Both the position numbers and the translations under genes were made by a program. From NCBI GenBank assembly GCA_016793565.1, contig JAEUMA010000071.1, forward strand, positions 1-27,043: a stretch of DNA of 27,043 bases. The letters run 5' to 3'. Positions 15,307 through 23,213 of this stretch are shown here, piece by piece (positions within the stretch are counted from its first letter, which is position 1; each line of letters starts with the position of its first letter). The notes beneath the pieces are model-generated. The model saw only the letters and a list, made by a program, of their open reading frames with translations. It did not search any database and was not told the origin of the DNA. Source of the DNA: Rhizobiaceae bacterium. Its GTDB lineage: Bacteria; Pseudomonadota; Alphaproteobacteria; Rhizobiales; Rhizobiaceae.

Positions 15307-15887
15307 CAGCGGTTCGCGGAGCTCGGCGTGATCGACATGATGACGCGTCCGGAGGTAGAGCCGGACTTCTTGCAGCCGTCGACCTGCGCCTCGCCGGTGC
15401 GCATCTGCACCGTCAGCTTGCAGCCGACCAGCACATTGCTGCCCTCCGACAGCACGACCTCGTCGCCCGAAAGCACCAGCACCTCGCTCTTCATGTCGAA
15501 GGTGCCGCGATCGCCGGTGGCGACCTGGTTGTTCGACTTGACATAGACCTTGTCGTCTACCTCCAGGCGGTCGATATCGGCGGAGCCGGTGGCGGCGGAG
15601 CCACCGCTATTGCCTTGGCCTTTGGCGTAGTAGACCGTCATGCGCCCGGACTTCATCAGCGTGTCTCCCTGCGAGACGCTGACATTGCCCGAAAACACCG
15701 CCTTGCTTTCGTTCTCCAGCACTTCCAGCTTGTCGCTTTCGATCTGGATGGGCAGGTCGCCCGAGAGCTTCAGGCCCGACAGGCGCGAGGCGCTGTCGTT
15801 CTGCGCGAAGGCCGGCGCCAGGCAGAACACCGCAAACAGGCCCGCCAGGGCGGCTCCGGAAAACGGACGGAGGCTATTGAGGCGCAT
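15306..15887 (-). CDS. lptA: LPS transport periplasmic protein LptA
   Basis: Periplasmic bridge protein of LPS export. From ATG 15887 it has 193 residues, with a signal peptide of about 28 residues (LAGLFAVFCLAPAFA, cleaved before QND). The OstA/LptA beta-jellyroll follows, with the family phrases LPIQIESDKLEVLENESKAVFSGNVSVSQGD and SGRMTVYYAKG. A longer start at 15923 is possible, but GGAAGG before ATG 15887 and the signal peptide favour the shorter form. Its first 14 nt overlap the end of lptC and its last base overlaps lptB. Confidence 0.94.
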   Translation of the reverse strand: MRLNSLRPFSGAALAGLFAVFCLAPAFAQNDSASRLSGLKLSGDLPIQIESDKLEVLENESKAVFSGNVSVSQGDTLMKSGRMTVYYAKGQGNSGGSAATGSADIDRLEVDDKVYVKSNNQVATGDRGTFDMKSEVLVLSGDEVVLSEGSNVLVGCKLTVQMRTGEAQVDGCKKSGSTSGRVIMSITPSSANR

Positions 15888-16596
15888 TGTCGTCACCTTC
15901 CAGTGAATTGACCTGCCGGACACGCTTGGGATCGATGTTCACCCGTACCCGCTTTTCGAAGATCAGAACCTTGCCGTTGTCAACAACCTGCATGCTGTCG
16001 GAGGTGATCTGCGAGCCGTCCAGGCTGATCTCGACGGGGCGGGTGGTCGTCATCTCGCCTTTGCCGACGTCGATGAACGCCGATTCCAACCGGGCGACCA
16101 GGCCGCGGTCGCTGCGGATCGAGATCGGGTTCGGCAGGTCGAGCGTGTTCGCCTGGCTGTCGTAGATGCCGCGCTCGGCCTCGACGCTCGCCCAGGAATC
16201 GCTGTCGAAAGGAAGACGGGCATCGATCTTCTCGAGCTCGATCACCGTCTGGCGGCTGAAATCCTGAATCGCGCGAAGCGCCGTCATGGAATAGGGGCGG
16301 TCGTCCTTGGTGACGCCACTGAGCTTGGGATTGGCCATCACGATCTTGCCGTCTTCCACCGACTGCGCCTCGATCTGCATGACGACCTCGCGCGGGGACA
16401 CGACATAGGTGTAGCCCAGGAAGCCGAGGGCGATCACGACGGCGAGAAGGGGCAGCACGAATTTCAGCAGCCGGACCTTGCGGGAGTGCCGCTGGGCATG
16501 GGCGAAAGCCTCCGTGCGGTCGCGGCCCGAGGAGCCGCCCGCGTGAGGCCTTCCGCTGCTTCCCGTTCCCGTCGCTTGCGCCAAGCTCACCGCCAT
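15874..16596 (-). CDS. lptC: LPS export system protein LptC
   Basis: Bitopic inner-membrane protein that passes LPS from LptB2FG to LptA. It has 240 residues from ATG 16596: a hydrophilic cytoplasmic N-terminus with many Gly/Ser/Arg, one membrane span at about 43-66 (LLKFVLPLLAVVIALGFLGYTYVV), then the periplasmic beta-jellyroll with MANPKLSGVTKDDRPYSMTALRA and the C-terminal KVLIFEKRVRVNIDPK. The N-terminal cytoplasmic part (about 42 residues) is longer than in E. coli LptC, as is common in rhizobia. GGAAGGA 9 nt upstream supports the start. The frame stays open far upstream, antisense to sppA, but that part is not coding. First gene of lptCAB. Confidence 0.92.
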   Translation of the reverse strand: MAVSLAQATGTGSSGRPHAGGSSGRDRTEAFAHAQRHSRKVRLLKFVLPLLAVVIALGFLGYTYVVSPREVVMQIEAQSVEDGKIVMANPKLSGVTKDDRPYSMTALRAIQDFSRQTVIELEKIDARLPFDSDSWASVEAERGIYDSQANTLDLPNPISIRSDRGLVARLESAFIDVGKGEMTTTRPVEISLDGSQITSDSMQVVDNGKVLIFEKRVRVNIDPKRVRQVNSLEGDDNAPQ

Positions 16597-16845
16597 TGCA
16601 GCGTCCTTCCCCTCGCCTGCTGGCGGCACCGACCGGCGCCGCCGCCTTCCGGCGGCCGATAGAACGCGCACAAAACATAGGTCCGCGCCTCCGACCCGGC
16701 GGCGCGGTGCCACGCCAATATGGTGCTTTTTGGAAGAAATGTCAGTCCCGGTCGAGCGTGCTGTCGCGATGGAAGCCGGAAAGCGGTGGCGGCGGCAGGG
16801 CGTATCGACTAGAAGTCGCCGGGTCATAGCGATGCGAGGAACATC

Positions 16846-17823
16846 ATGACCCTTCGTGCGGACGAGGTGATCGACAGGCGGCGGCTGCGGCGCAAACTGA
16901 CGTTTTGGCGCGTGGCGGCCGTCTTGCTGGCAGTGGTCGCGGTCATTGTCGCGGCCCGTACGATCGTCAGTGAGGAACTGTCCGGCAGGGGCGTCAGCCA
17001 CATCGCCAAGGTCAAGATCGACGGCACGATCACCGAGGACGACGAGCTTTTGGAGCGCCTGGCGGCAATCCGCGACGCAGACACCGTCAAGGGCGTGATC
17101 CTGTCGATCGATTCGCCCGGGGGCACCACCGCCGGGGGCGAGGCGATCTACGAGGAGGTGCGGCTGATCGCCGCCAAGAAACCGGTGGTGGCGCAGGTCG
17201 GCACCCTTGCGGCCTCGGCGGGCTACATGATCGCCAGCGCCACCGACCACATCGTGGCGCGGCAATCCTCCATCGTCGGCTCCATCGGCGTGCTCATCCA
17301 GTATCCGGACGTTACCGGGCTGATGGACAAGATCGGCGTCAAGCTGGAGGAGGTGAAATCGTCGCCGCTGAAGGCGGAGCCGTCGCCCTTCAACCCGACC
17401 ACCGAACCCGAGCGTGCCATGATCCGCTCGATGATCATGGACAGCTACGACTGGTTCGTCGGGCTGGTGGAGGAGCGGCGGTCGATGACGCGCGAACAGG
17501 TGCTGGCGCTGGCCGATGGTTCGATCTTTACCGGCCGTCAGGCGCTGCAGAACAAGCTGATCGACGAGCTGGGCGGCGAACGCGAGGCCAAGGCCTGGCT
17601 GGCCGGCAAGGGCGTGGACGGGAAGCTGGAAATCGTGGAGTGGAAGAAGGCGCAGTCGACCGCCAGCCTGTTCCTCGGAAGCAGCCTTGCCGACACAGTC
17701 GCCGGAGCGCTTGGAATCGGTTCGGGCTATGGCCAGCTGTTGCGCGAAATCGGCGCGGAGCGCTTGTTCCTTGACGGTCTCCTGTCGGTCTGGCAACCTG
17801 ACAAAGCCGTCTTGGGCAACTAA
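16846..17823 (+). CDS. sppA: Signal peptide peptidase SppA
   Basis: Membrane-bound serine/lysine protease that degrades remnant signal peptides. It is the short 36K-type form with 325 residues. A single N-terminal membrane anchor lies at about 22-38 (WRVAAVLLAVVAVIVAA). The catalytic Ser124 is in TLAASAGYMIAS and the general base is Lys176 in SSPLKAEPSPF; the 52-residue spacing equals that of B. subtilis SppA. GVILSIDSPGGT (83-94) forms the substrate-binding strand. GAGGAA lies 5-6 nt before the ATG. It is followed after 60 nt by ihfB, a conserved alphaproteobacterial order. Confidence 0.94.
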   Translation: MTLRADEVIDRRRLRRKLTFWRVAAVLLAVVAVIVAARTIVSEELSGRGVSHIAKVKIDGTITEDDELLERLAAIRDADTVKGVILSIDSPGGTTAGGEAIYEEVRLIAAKKPVVAQVGTLAASAGYMIASATDHIVARQSSIVGSIGVLIQYPDVTGLMDKIGVKLEEVKSSPLKAEPSPFNPTTEPERAMIRSMIMDSYDWFVGLVEERRSMTREQVLALADGSIFTGRQALQNKLIDELGGEREAKAWLAGKGVDGKLEIVEWKKAQSTASLFLGSSLADTVAGALGIGSGYGQLLREIGAERLFLDGLLSVWQPDKAVLGN

Positions 17824-17860
17824 AAAATTCAATAAAAACATTCGCCTATTTCGTCGCGTG
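17821..17860. promoter_or_regulatory. AT-rich leader of ihfB with an IHF-like site
   Basis: A strongly AT-rich patch in otherwise GC-rich DNA lies between sppA and ihfB. Read on the minus strand, 17833-17821 fits the IHF consensus WATCAA-N4-TTR at 7 of 9 positions. ihfB is autoregulated in E. coli, so an IHF site here is plausible. I could not define a clean promoter in this patch. Confidence 0.3.
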
Positions 17861-17883
17861 CATCACTCACGGGGACAGCGCTC

Positions 17884-18168
17884 ATGATCAAGTCCGAACT
17901 CGTGCAGATTATCGCTGCGCGCAATCCGCATCTCTTTCTGCGTGACGTGGAAAACATCGTGAACGCCATCTTCGACGAGATCACCGACGCGCTGGCCGAG
18001 GGAAACCGGGTCGAGCTGCGGGGCTTCGGCGCGTTCTCGGTGAAGAACCGTCCGCCGCGCGTCGGCCGCAATCCGCGCACCGGCGACGCCGTCGAGGTGG
18101 AGGAAAAGTGGGTGCCGTTCTTCAAGACCGGCAAGGAACTGCGCGAGAAGCTGAACGGCGCGCGCTAG
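17884..18168 (+). CDS. ihfB: Integration host factor subunit beta
   Basis: A 94-residue DNA-bending protein of the HU/IHF family. The start MIKSELVQIIA and the segment VELRGFGAFSVKNRPPRVGRNPRTGDAVEVEEKWVPFFKTGKELREKLN are those of the beta subunit. The beta-arm holds RNPRTG with the intercalating proline. The partner IhfA is not in the window. IHF bends DNA at sigma-54 promoters, in recombination and in replication. GGGGA lies about 8 nt upstream of the ATG. The order sppA-ihfB-lapA is conserved; E. coli also has ihfB beside lapA. Confidence 0.96.
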   Translation: MIKSELVQIIAARNPHLFLRDVENIVNAIFDEITDALAEGNRVELRGFGAFSVKNRPPRVGRNPRTGDAVEVEEKWVPFFKTGKELREKLNGAR

Positions 18169-18218
18169 CGCATCTTCCGCTGTCGGCGGCGAACCCGATA
18201 TCCTGACGCGAGACAGGC

Positions 18219-18527
18219 ATGGTCAATCGTATCGTCATCATCGTCATCCTGATCCCGCTGGCGATCGTCCTGATCACCCTGGCGGTGGCCAACCGCGCGC
18301 CGGTGGCTTTTACGCTCGATCCGTTCAATCCCGGCAATCCGGCGCTGACCGTACAGCTGCCGCTGTTCGTGCTCTTATTCCTGGCGCTGGCGCTCGGCCT
18401 GATCGTCGGCAGCGTCGCGACCTGGATCCGCCAGGGCCGCTACCGCAAGGCGGCGCGCCAGTGGAGCCGTGAGCCGGCCAAGCCCGCCGCCAGCGGTTCC
18501 ACAGCCGTCGCCAAGCCCGGGGTCTGA
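18219..18527 (+). CDS. LapA-domain (YciS-like) inner-membrane protein
   Basis: A 102-residue protein with two membrane spans (about 4-25 and 47-68). The family phrase VANRAPVAFTLDPF lies between them and GLIVGSVATWIRQGRYRKAARQ follows the second span. This is the lipopolysaccharide-assembly-protein-A domain. In E. coli, LapA with LapB controls LpxC turnover, but no LapB gene (tetratricopeptide protein) is visible here and the alphaproteobacterial version may act differently. It lies 50 nt after ihfB. A cyclodeaminase-family gene starts one base after its stop codon. Confidence 0.85.
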   Translation: MVNRIVIIVILIPLAIVLITLAVANRAPVAFTLDPFNPGNPALTVQLPLFVLLFLALALGLIVGSVATWIRQGRYRKAARQWSREPAKPAASGSTAVAKPGV

Positions 18528-18528
18528 C

Positions 18529-19509
18529 GTGACGGACGACAGCCTGCCGCATTTCGTCGCCGCGGACATCGACCGCGCGCTCACTTTTCCCAGTCTGGTG
18601 GAAACACTGCGTGAGGCCTTTCGTGCCGGCGCCGTGCAGCCGGTGCGGCACCACCACACGGTTGAACGCCCGGATGGCGCCGCGTCGACGCTGCTCTTGA
18701 TGCCGGCCTGGACCGACTTCGTCCGCATGGGCGCTTCCGACGATGGCTTCATCGGCGTGAAGGTCGTCACCGTCTCTCCCGACAACAACGCCATCGGCAA
18801 GCCGGCCGTGATGGGCCTCTATCTGCTTCTGGACGGCCGGACCGGCGAGCCGAAAGCGTTGATCGACGGCCAGCGGCTCACGCAGTGGCGCACGGCCTGC
18901 GCCTCCGCGCTCGCCGCGACCTGGCTGGCGCGCGAGGACGCCGAGCGCCTGCTGATCGTTGGCGCCGGCGCGATGGCGCCTTTCCTGGCACGCGCGCATG
19001 CGGCGGTACGGCCGATCCGCGCCATCCGCATCTGGAACCGGACGGCCGCCAACGCCGAAGCTGCCGCAGCCGGGCTGCGCGGGCTCGGCCTGCCCGCCGA
19101 AGCCGCCGCCGACCTCGAAGCCGAGTTGCAGCAGGCCGATATTATATCTTCGGCGACTATCGCCACCGAACCGCTGGTGAAGGGCGCGCTGCTGAGGCCA
19201 GGCACGCATGTCGATCTCGTCGGCGGCTTCACGCCGTCGATGCGGGAGGCCGACGACGAGGCCGTCCGCCGCGCGCGGGTCTTCGTTGACACCCGCGCGG
19301 GCGCCGGCAAGGAAGCCGGCGACATTGTGCAGCCGCTTGCTTCGGGCGTCCTGAGGCCGGACCAGATCGTGGCCGACCTCCACGAACTGGCGCGGGGCGA
19401 GCGCAGCGGCCGCGAGAGCCGGGACGAGATCACGCTGTTCAAGTCGGTGGGCGCCGCGCTGGAAGACCTGGCGGCTGGGATCGCCGTTTATCGCAGCCGC
19501 GCCGGCTGA
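18529..19509 (+). CDS. Ornithine cyclodeaminase / mu-crystallin family enzyme
   Basis: A 326-residue NAD(P)-dependent enzyme of the OCD/mu-crystallin family. The Rossmann loop is IVGAGAMA (143-150). Other family segments are FIGVKVVTVSPDN (with Lys78), QWRTACASALAATWLA, ISSATIATEPLV and HVDLVGGFTPSMREAD. Members include ornithine cyclodeaminase, alanine dehydrogenase and pyrroline-2-carboxylate reductases; the sequence does not separate these. The start is GTG 18529, one base after the upstream stop. A longer in-frame start at 18469 would overlap the LapA gene and add a proline-rich, non-conserved stretch. Confidence 0.85.
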   Translation: MTDDSLPHFVAADIDRALTFPSLVETLREAFRAGAVQPVRHHHTVERPDGAASTLLLMPAWTDFVRMGASDDGFIGVKVVTVSPDNNAIGKPAVMGLYLLLDGRTGEPKALIDGQRLTQWRTACASALAATWLAREDAERLLIVGAGAMAPFLARAHAAVRPIRAIRIWNRTAANAEAAAAGLRGLGLPAEAAADLEAELQQADIISSATIATEPLVKGALLRPGTHVDLVGGFTPSMREADDEAVRRARVFVDTRAGAGKEAGDIVQPLASGVLRPDQIVADLHELARGERSGRESRDEITLFKSVGAALEDLAAGIAVYRSRAG

Positions 19510-19538
19510 TCGGCCAAGGTTGCGCCGCGAGGGGCAGC

Positions 19539-20585
19539 GTGGCAGAAGCCGCTGACGCCGGAGCACCAGCCGTGAGACCCAAGCCCAGCAAGGCTCCAGA
19601 AACGAGCCGGCCCCCAGCGCGGGGCGAAGCGGTGCGCGCGCCGTCGGAGCCGGCGGATTCCCATTCACGACTGCCGCGCCGGCAGGGCGACCTGCCGGGC
19701 GAGCGCCTGCCGGTGATCCTGGAAGTGGCGCCCAACCACGACTACGCCCTGATCGACAGCGGCGACGGCCGCAAGCTCGAGCAATACGGCCCCTACCGGA
19801 TCGTCCGCCCCGAGGGGCAGGCGCTGTGGCGGCCGGCGTTGCCGCCGCGCGAATGGGAACGCGTCGACGCCATCTTCACCGGCGACACCGACGAGGAGGG
19901 CATGGGCCGCTGGCGCTTCCCGCGCGAGCCGCTCGGCGAGACCTGGCCGATGCGGCACGACGGCATCGACTATCTCGGCCGCTTCACCTCGTTCCGCCAT
20001 GTCGGCGTATTTCCCGAGCAGGCATCGCACTGGGACTTTATGGCCCGGCTGATCGAGCAGGCGAGGCGGCCGGTGAAGGTGCTCAACCTGTTCGGCTATA
20101 CCGGGCTGGCCTCGCTGGTCGCCGCCCGCGCCGGCGCGGAGGTGACCCATGTCGACGCCTCCAAGAAGGCGATCGGCTGGGCGCGCGAGAACCAGGCGGT
20201 CGCGCGGCTCAACGACCGGCCGATCCGCTGGATCTGCGAGGACGCCATGAAGTTCGCCGAGCGCGAGGAGCGCCGCGGCAGCCGCTACGACATCGTGCTG
20301 TTCGACCCGCCGGCCTATGGGCGCGGCCCGAAGGGCGAGGTCTGGCAACTGTTCGAGGACCTGCCGGCGATGGCCGAACTCTGCCGCGCCATCCTCACGC
20401 CGCGTCCGCTCGCGGTCGTGCTGACGGCCTATTCGATCCGCGCCTCCTTCTTCGCGATCCACACGCTGATGCGCGACACCTTCGCGGGGATGGGCGGCAC
20501 CGTGGAATCGGGCGAACTGATCATCCGCGAGAAGGCGGCCGGGCGTGCCCTCTCCACCTCGCTGTTTTCCCGCTGGGTGGCATGA
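19539..20585 (+). CDS. Class I SAM-dependent rRNA methyltransferase (RlmI/RlmK-like)
   Basis: A 348-residue methyltransferase. Motif I is VLNLFGYTGLASLVAARAGA (181-200), the acidic loop is HVDASKKAIGWARENQ, and the catalytic loop is FDPPAYGRGPKG (255-266). This set is typical of the RlmI-like (COG1092-type) 23S rRNA cytosine methyltransferases. The first 50 residues are a Pro/Ala/Arg-rich tail that is probably disordered, so the GTG start at 19539 is uncertain; GAGGGG lies close upstream. No PUA domain is evident at the N-terminus, unlike in E. coli RlmI. A second RNA methyltransferase gene follows after the palindromic element. Confidence 0.82.
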   Translation: MAEAADAGAPAVRPKPSKAPETSRPPARGEAVRAPSEPADSHSRLPRRQGDLPGERLPVILEVAPNHDYALIDSGDGRKLEQYGPYRIVRPEGQALWRPALPPREWERVDAIFTGDTDEEGMGRWRFPREPLGETWPMRHDGIDYLGRFTSFRHVGVFPEQASHWDFMARLIEQARRPVKVLNLFGYTGLASLVAARAGAEVTHVDASKKAIGWARENQAVARLNDRPIRWICEDAMKFAEREERRGSRYDIVLFDPPAYGRGPKGEVWQLFEDLPAMAELCRAILTPRPLAVVLTAYSIRASFFAIHTLMRDTFAGMGGTVESGELIIREKAAGRALSTSLFSRWVA

Positions 20586-20598
20586 TGCTTAGTACGAT

Positions 20599-20728
20599 GC
20601 CCCCTCCACCGGTTTCGCCGGTCCGCCTCCCCCATAAACGGGGAAGGATCCAGGTCGTGCCGGCAGCGCGGCCAATCCTCCCATGCGAAGCGGGGGAGGG
20701 GGGCCACGCGCAGCGTGGTGGAGGGGGC
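20599..20728. repeat. 130-bp palindromic intergenic element (RIME-like)
   Basis: The ends are perfect 12-bp inverted repeats: GCCCCCTCCACC (20599-20610) and its complement (20717-20728). Inside them lie ACCGG/CCGGT (20608-20622) and CCACGC/GCGTGG (20704-20718) hairpins, and a second long-range pair CCTCCCCC (20626-20633) with GGGGGAGG (20692-20699). It fills the gap between two genes. The design matches the short non-coding palindromic repeats scattered through rhizobial genomes (RIME-type). No other copy is in the window, so the repeat nature is inferred. Confidence 0.75.
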
Positions 20729-20754
20729 GACCTGCCTTGCAAGGACATCGTGCC

Positions 20755-21609
20755 ATGAGCGAGGGACGCGCCAACGCGCCGGGCCGGGTCAAGGAGGTCA
20801 GCAGCCTCGCCAACCCGCTGGTCAAGGACATCAAGGCCCTGGCGCTGAAGAAATTCCGCGACCAGCAGAACGCTTTCCTCGCCGAGGGGCTGAAGCTGGT
20901 TATCGACGCGCTCGACCTCGGCTGGACCATCCGCACGCTGGTGTTCGCGAAGTCGGCGCTCGGCAACGCAGCAGTCGAGAAGGTGGCGGCGCGCACGGTC
21001 GCGCTGGGCGGCGACGTGCTGGAGGTAAGCGAGAAGATCCTGGCCGCCATCACCCGGCGCGACAACCCGCAGATGGTGATCGGCGTGTTTACGCAGCGGC
21101 TGCTGCCGCTGGCGGACGTCCGGCCGGCCGGCAACGACGTCTGGGTGGCGCTTGACCGCGTGCGCGACCCGGGAAATCTCGGCACCGTCATCCGCACTGC
21201 CGACGCCGTCGGCGCGAAGGGCGTCATCCTCGTTGGCGACACTACGGACCCGTTCGCTTTGGAGACTGTGCGCGCGACGATGGGTTCGGTCTTTGCAGTG
21301 CCTTTCGCCCGCGCTTCGCAAGAGGCCTTCCTCGCCTGGCGAAAAGGCTTTCGCGGTATGGTGGTCGGCACCCATCTCAAGGGCGCCGTCGATTATCGCA
21401 AGGTGCCCTATGGCGGCCAGCCGGTGCTGCTCCTGATGGGCAACGAGCAACAGGGGCTTCCGGACGCGCTGGCCGATGCCTGTGACGCGCTGGTGCGGAT
21501 TCCTCAGGTCGGCCGCGCCGACTCGCTGAACCTCGCTGTCGCCACGGGCGTCATGCTGTTCGAGATCCGCCGCGGCGCGCTGGCGCTCGAGCCGGAACCT
21601 TGTGCATGA
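20755..21609 (+). CDS. TrmH/SpoU family RNA 2'-O-methyltransferase
   Basis: A 284-residue SPOUT methyltransferase. An N-terminal SpoU substrate-binding domain (residues 12-110, FLAEGLKLVIDALD) precedes the trefoil-knot domain, which has motif 1 PGNLGTVIRT (139-148), motif 2 MGNEQQGLP (228-236) and motif 3 SLNLAVATGVMLFE (257-270). These are the marks of TrmH/RlmB-type 2'-O-ribose methylation; rRNA rather than tRNA is the likelier target from the N-terminal domain. AAGGA 9 nt upstream sets the ATG at 20755, since the frame runs open into the palindromic element. Its stop overlaps the lspA start (ATGA). Confidence 0.9.
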   Translation: MSEGRANAPGRVKEVSSLANPLVKDIKALALKKFRDQQNAFLAEGLKLVIDALDLGWTIRTLVFAKSALGNAAVEKVAARTVALGGDVLEVSEKILAAITRRDNPQMVIGVFTQRLLPLADVRPAGNDVWVALDRVRDPGNLGTVIRTADAVGAKGVILVGDTTDPFALETVRATMGSVFAVPFARASQEAFLAWRKGFRGMVVGTHLKGAVDYRKVPYGGQPVLLLMGNEQQGLPDALADACDALVRIPQVGRADSLNLAVATGVMLFEIRRGALALEPEPCA

Positions 21610-22100
21610 AGGCGCTCGCCCGCTACGGGCTCTTCATCGCGGTCGCCGTCGCGCTCGACCAGTGGATCAAGAGCCTCGTCGAGAACGGGTTGCCCCTGCA
21701 CGAGAAGGTCGACCTGCTGCCGTTCCTGGCGCTCTACCGCACCTACAATACCGGCGTCGCCTTTTCGATGTTCTCGGGACTGGGCGATGTCGGCCTGACG
21801 ATCGTCTCGCTGGGTGTCATCGCCTTCGTCTCCTTCCTGGCCTTGCGCACAAGCCCGTCTCAGACTTTCGCGCGGGCAGGCTTCGCGCTGATCATCGGCG
21901 GCGCCCTCGGCAATCTCATCGACCGGGCGATCCACGGGCACGTCATCGACTACATCCTGTTCCACACTCCGGTCTGGTCCTTTGCCGTCTTCAACCTGGC
22001 CGACATTTTCATTTCGGTCGGCGCTTTCCTGGTGGTGCTGCAGGAGTTCCTGCATTGGCGGCAGGAGCGGAAAGCGGCGCCGGACGGCGAGCCCGATTGA
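21606..22100 (+). CDS. lspA: Lipoprotein signal peptidase (signal peptidase II)
   Basis: An aspartyl membrane protease that removes the signal peptide of prolipoproteins after lipidation. It has 164 residues and four spans. The conserved blocks are DQWIK (18-22), YNTGVAFSMF (47-56), GGALGNLIDR (98-107), the catalytic Asp115 in HVIDYI and catalytic Asp133 in FNLADIFI. The ATG at 21606 overlaps the stop of the SpoU gene by 4 nt (ATGA), so the two are translationally coupled. Confidence 0.96.
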   Translation: MKALARYGLFIAVAVALDQWIKSLVENGLPLHEKVDLLPFLALYRTYNTGVAFSMFSGLGDVGLTIVSLGVIAFVSFLALRTSPSQTFARAGFALIIGGALGNLIDRAIHGHVIDYILFHTPVWSFAVFNLADIFISVGAFLVVLQEFLHWRQERKAAPDGEPD

Positions 22101-22149
22101 CGCTCGCGCCAACGTCGGTACTGTCGCTGACGCAATCGGGAGAACCGCC

Positions 22150-23139
22150 ATGTCCGACACTTTCGACGCCATCCTGATCGACCGCGACGCGGACAAGCGG
22201 CAGTCGGTGTCCACTGTGCGGCTCGGAGAGGCCGATCTGATGGAGGGCGACGTCACCGTCGCCGTCGAGGCGACGACCGTAAATTACAAGGACGGTCTGG
22301 CCATCACCGGCAAGGCGCCGGTGGTGCGGCGCTTTCCGCTGGTTCCTGGCATCGACTTCTCCGGCACCGTCACGGCATCCTCGCATCCGGACTGGAAGCC
22401 CGGCGACAAGGTTGTTCTCAACGGCTGGGGCGTGGGCGAGACGCATTACGGGGCCTATGCCGGACGGGCGCGCGTCAACGGCGACTGGCTGGTGCCGCTA
22501 CCGGACGGGCTGACCGCGCGCGACGCGATGGCGGTGGGCACCGCCGGCTATACCGCGATGCTCTCCGTGATGGCGCTGGAGCGCCATGGCATCCGCCCGG
22601 AAGCGGGACCGGCCGTGGTGACCGGCGCGGCGGGCGGCGTAGGCTCGGTGGCGGTCGCGCTGCTGTCCAGGCTGGGCTACCAGGTGATAGCCTCGACCGG
22701 ACGGCCGGCGGAGAGCGGCTATCTGAAGGACCTCGGCGCCGCAGAAGTGATCGACCGCGCCGAACTGGCCTCGGCCGCGCGCCCGCTGGGCAAGGAGCGC
22801 TGGGCGGCCGGCATTGATTCGGTCGGCAGCAACACGCTGGCCAACGTCCTTTCCATGACCCGCTACGGCGGAGCGGTCGCGGCCTGCGGGCTGGCGGGGG
22901 GCATGGACCTTCCCTCCAGCGTGGCGCCGTTCATCCTGCGCGGCGTCAGCCTGCTCGGCATCGATTCGGTGATGGCGCCACGCCCCCTGCGGCTGGAAGC
23001 GTGGCGCCGCATCGCCACCGATCTCGACATGGCCAAGCTCAACGCCCTGTCGACGACGATCGGCTTCGCGGACATCGTCCGGGCCGCTCACGACATCGTG
23101 GAAGGCAAGATCCGCGGCCGCGTGGTCGTCGCGATGTAG
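22150..23139 (+). CDS. acuI: AcuI/YhdH-type acrylyl-CoA reductase (MDR family)
   Basis: A zinc-free medium-chain reductase of 329 residues. The NYKDGLAITGK segment (45-55), PGIDFSGTV, NGWGVGETHYGAYAGRARV and the NADPH-binding VTGAAGGVGSVAVALLSRLG (157-176) fit the YhdH/AcuI group, which reduces acryloyl-CoA to propionyl-CoA with NADPH. In alphaproteobacteria this detoxifies acrylate from DMSP or 3-hydroxypropionate routes. No dddL, prpE or other partner is nearby, so here it may be a general safeguard. ATG 22150 fits the conserved MSDTFDAILI start; the frame is open upstream into lspA. Confidence 0.85.
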   Translation: MSDTFDAILIDRDADKRQSVSTVRLGEADLMEGDVTVAVEATTVNYKDGLAITGKAPVVRRFPLVPGIDFSGTVTASSHPDWKPGDKVVLNGWGVGETHYGAYAGRARVNGDWLVPLPDGLTARDAMAVGTAGYTAMLSVMALERHGIRPEAGPAVVTGAAGGVGSVAVALLSRLGYQVIASTGRPAESGYLKDLGAAEVIDRAELASAARPLGKERWAAGIDSVGSNTLANVLSMTRYGGAVAACGLAGGMDLPSSVAPFILRGVSLLGIDSVMAPRPLRLEAWRRIATDLDMAKLNALSTTIGFADIVRAAHDIVEGKIRGRVVVAM

Positions 23140-23213
23140 TTTTCCGCCGCTTGCCTAAAATTCGAGGTAAAAGCCCAAAGCTTCCATAAAGCCTGTCTGG
23201 CAAGGCTATTCCC

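Noticed and set aside
14419..15546. 375-codon open frame on the plus strand
   Set aside because: Antisense to lptB and lptA. No recognisable domain.
16597..17841. Long open frame on the minus strand continuing upstream of lptC
   Set aside because: It runs antisense through sppA, which has complete catalytic motifs. The upstream part shows no domain, while lptC has its own ribosome-binding site and start at 16596.
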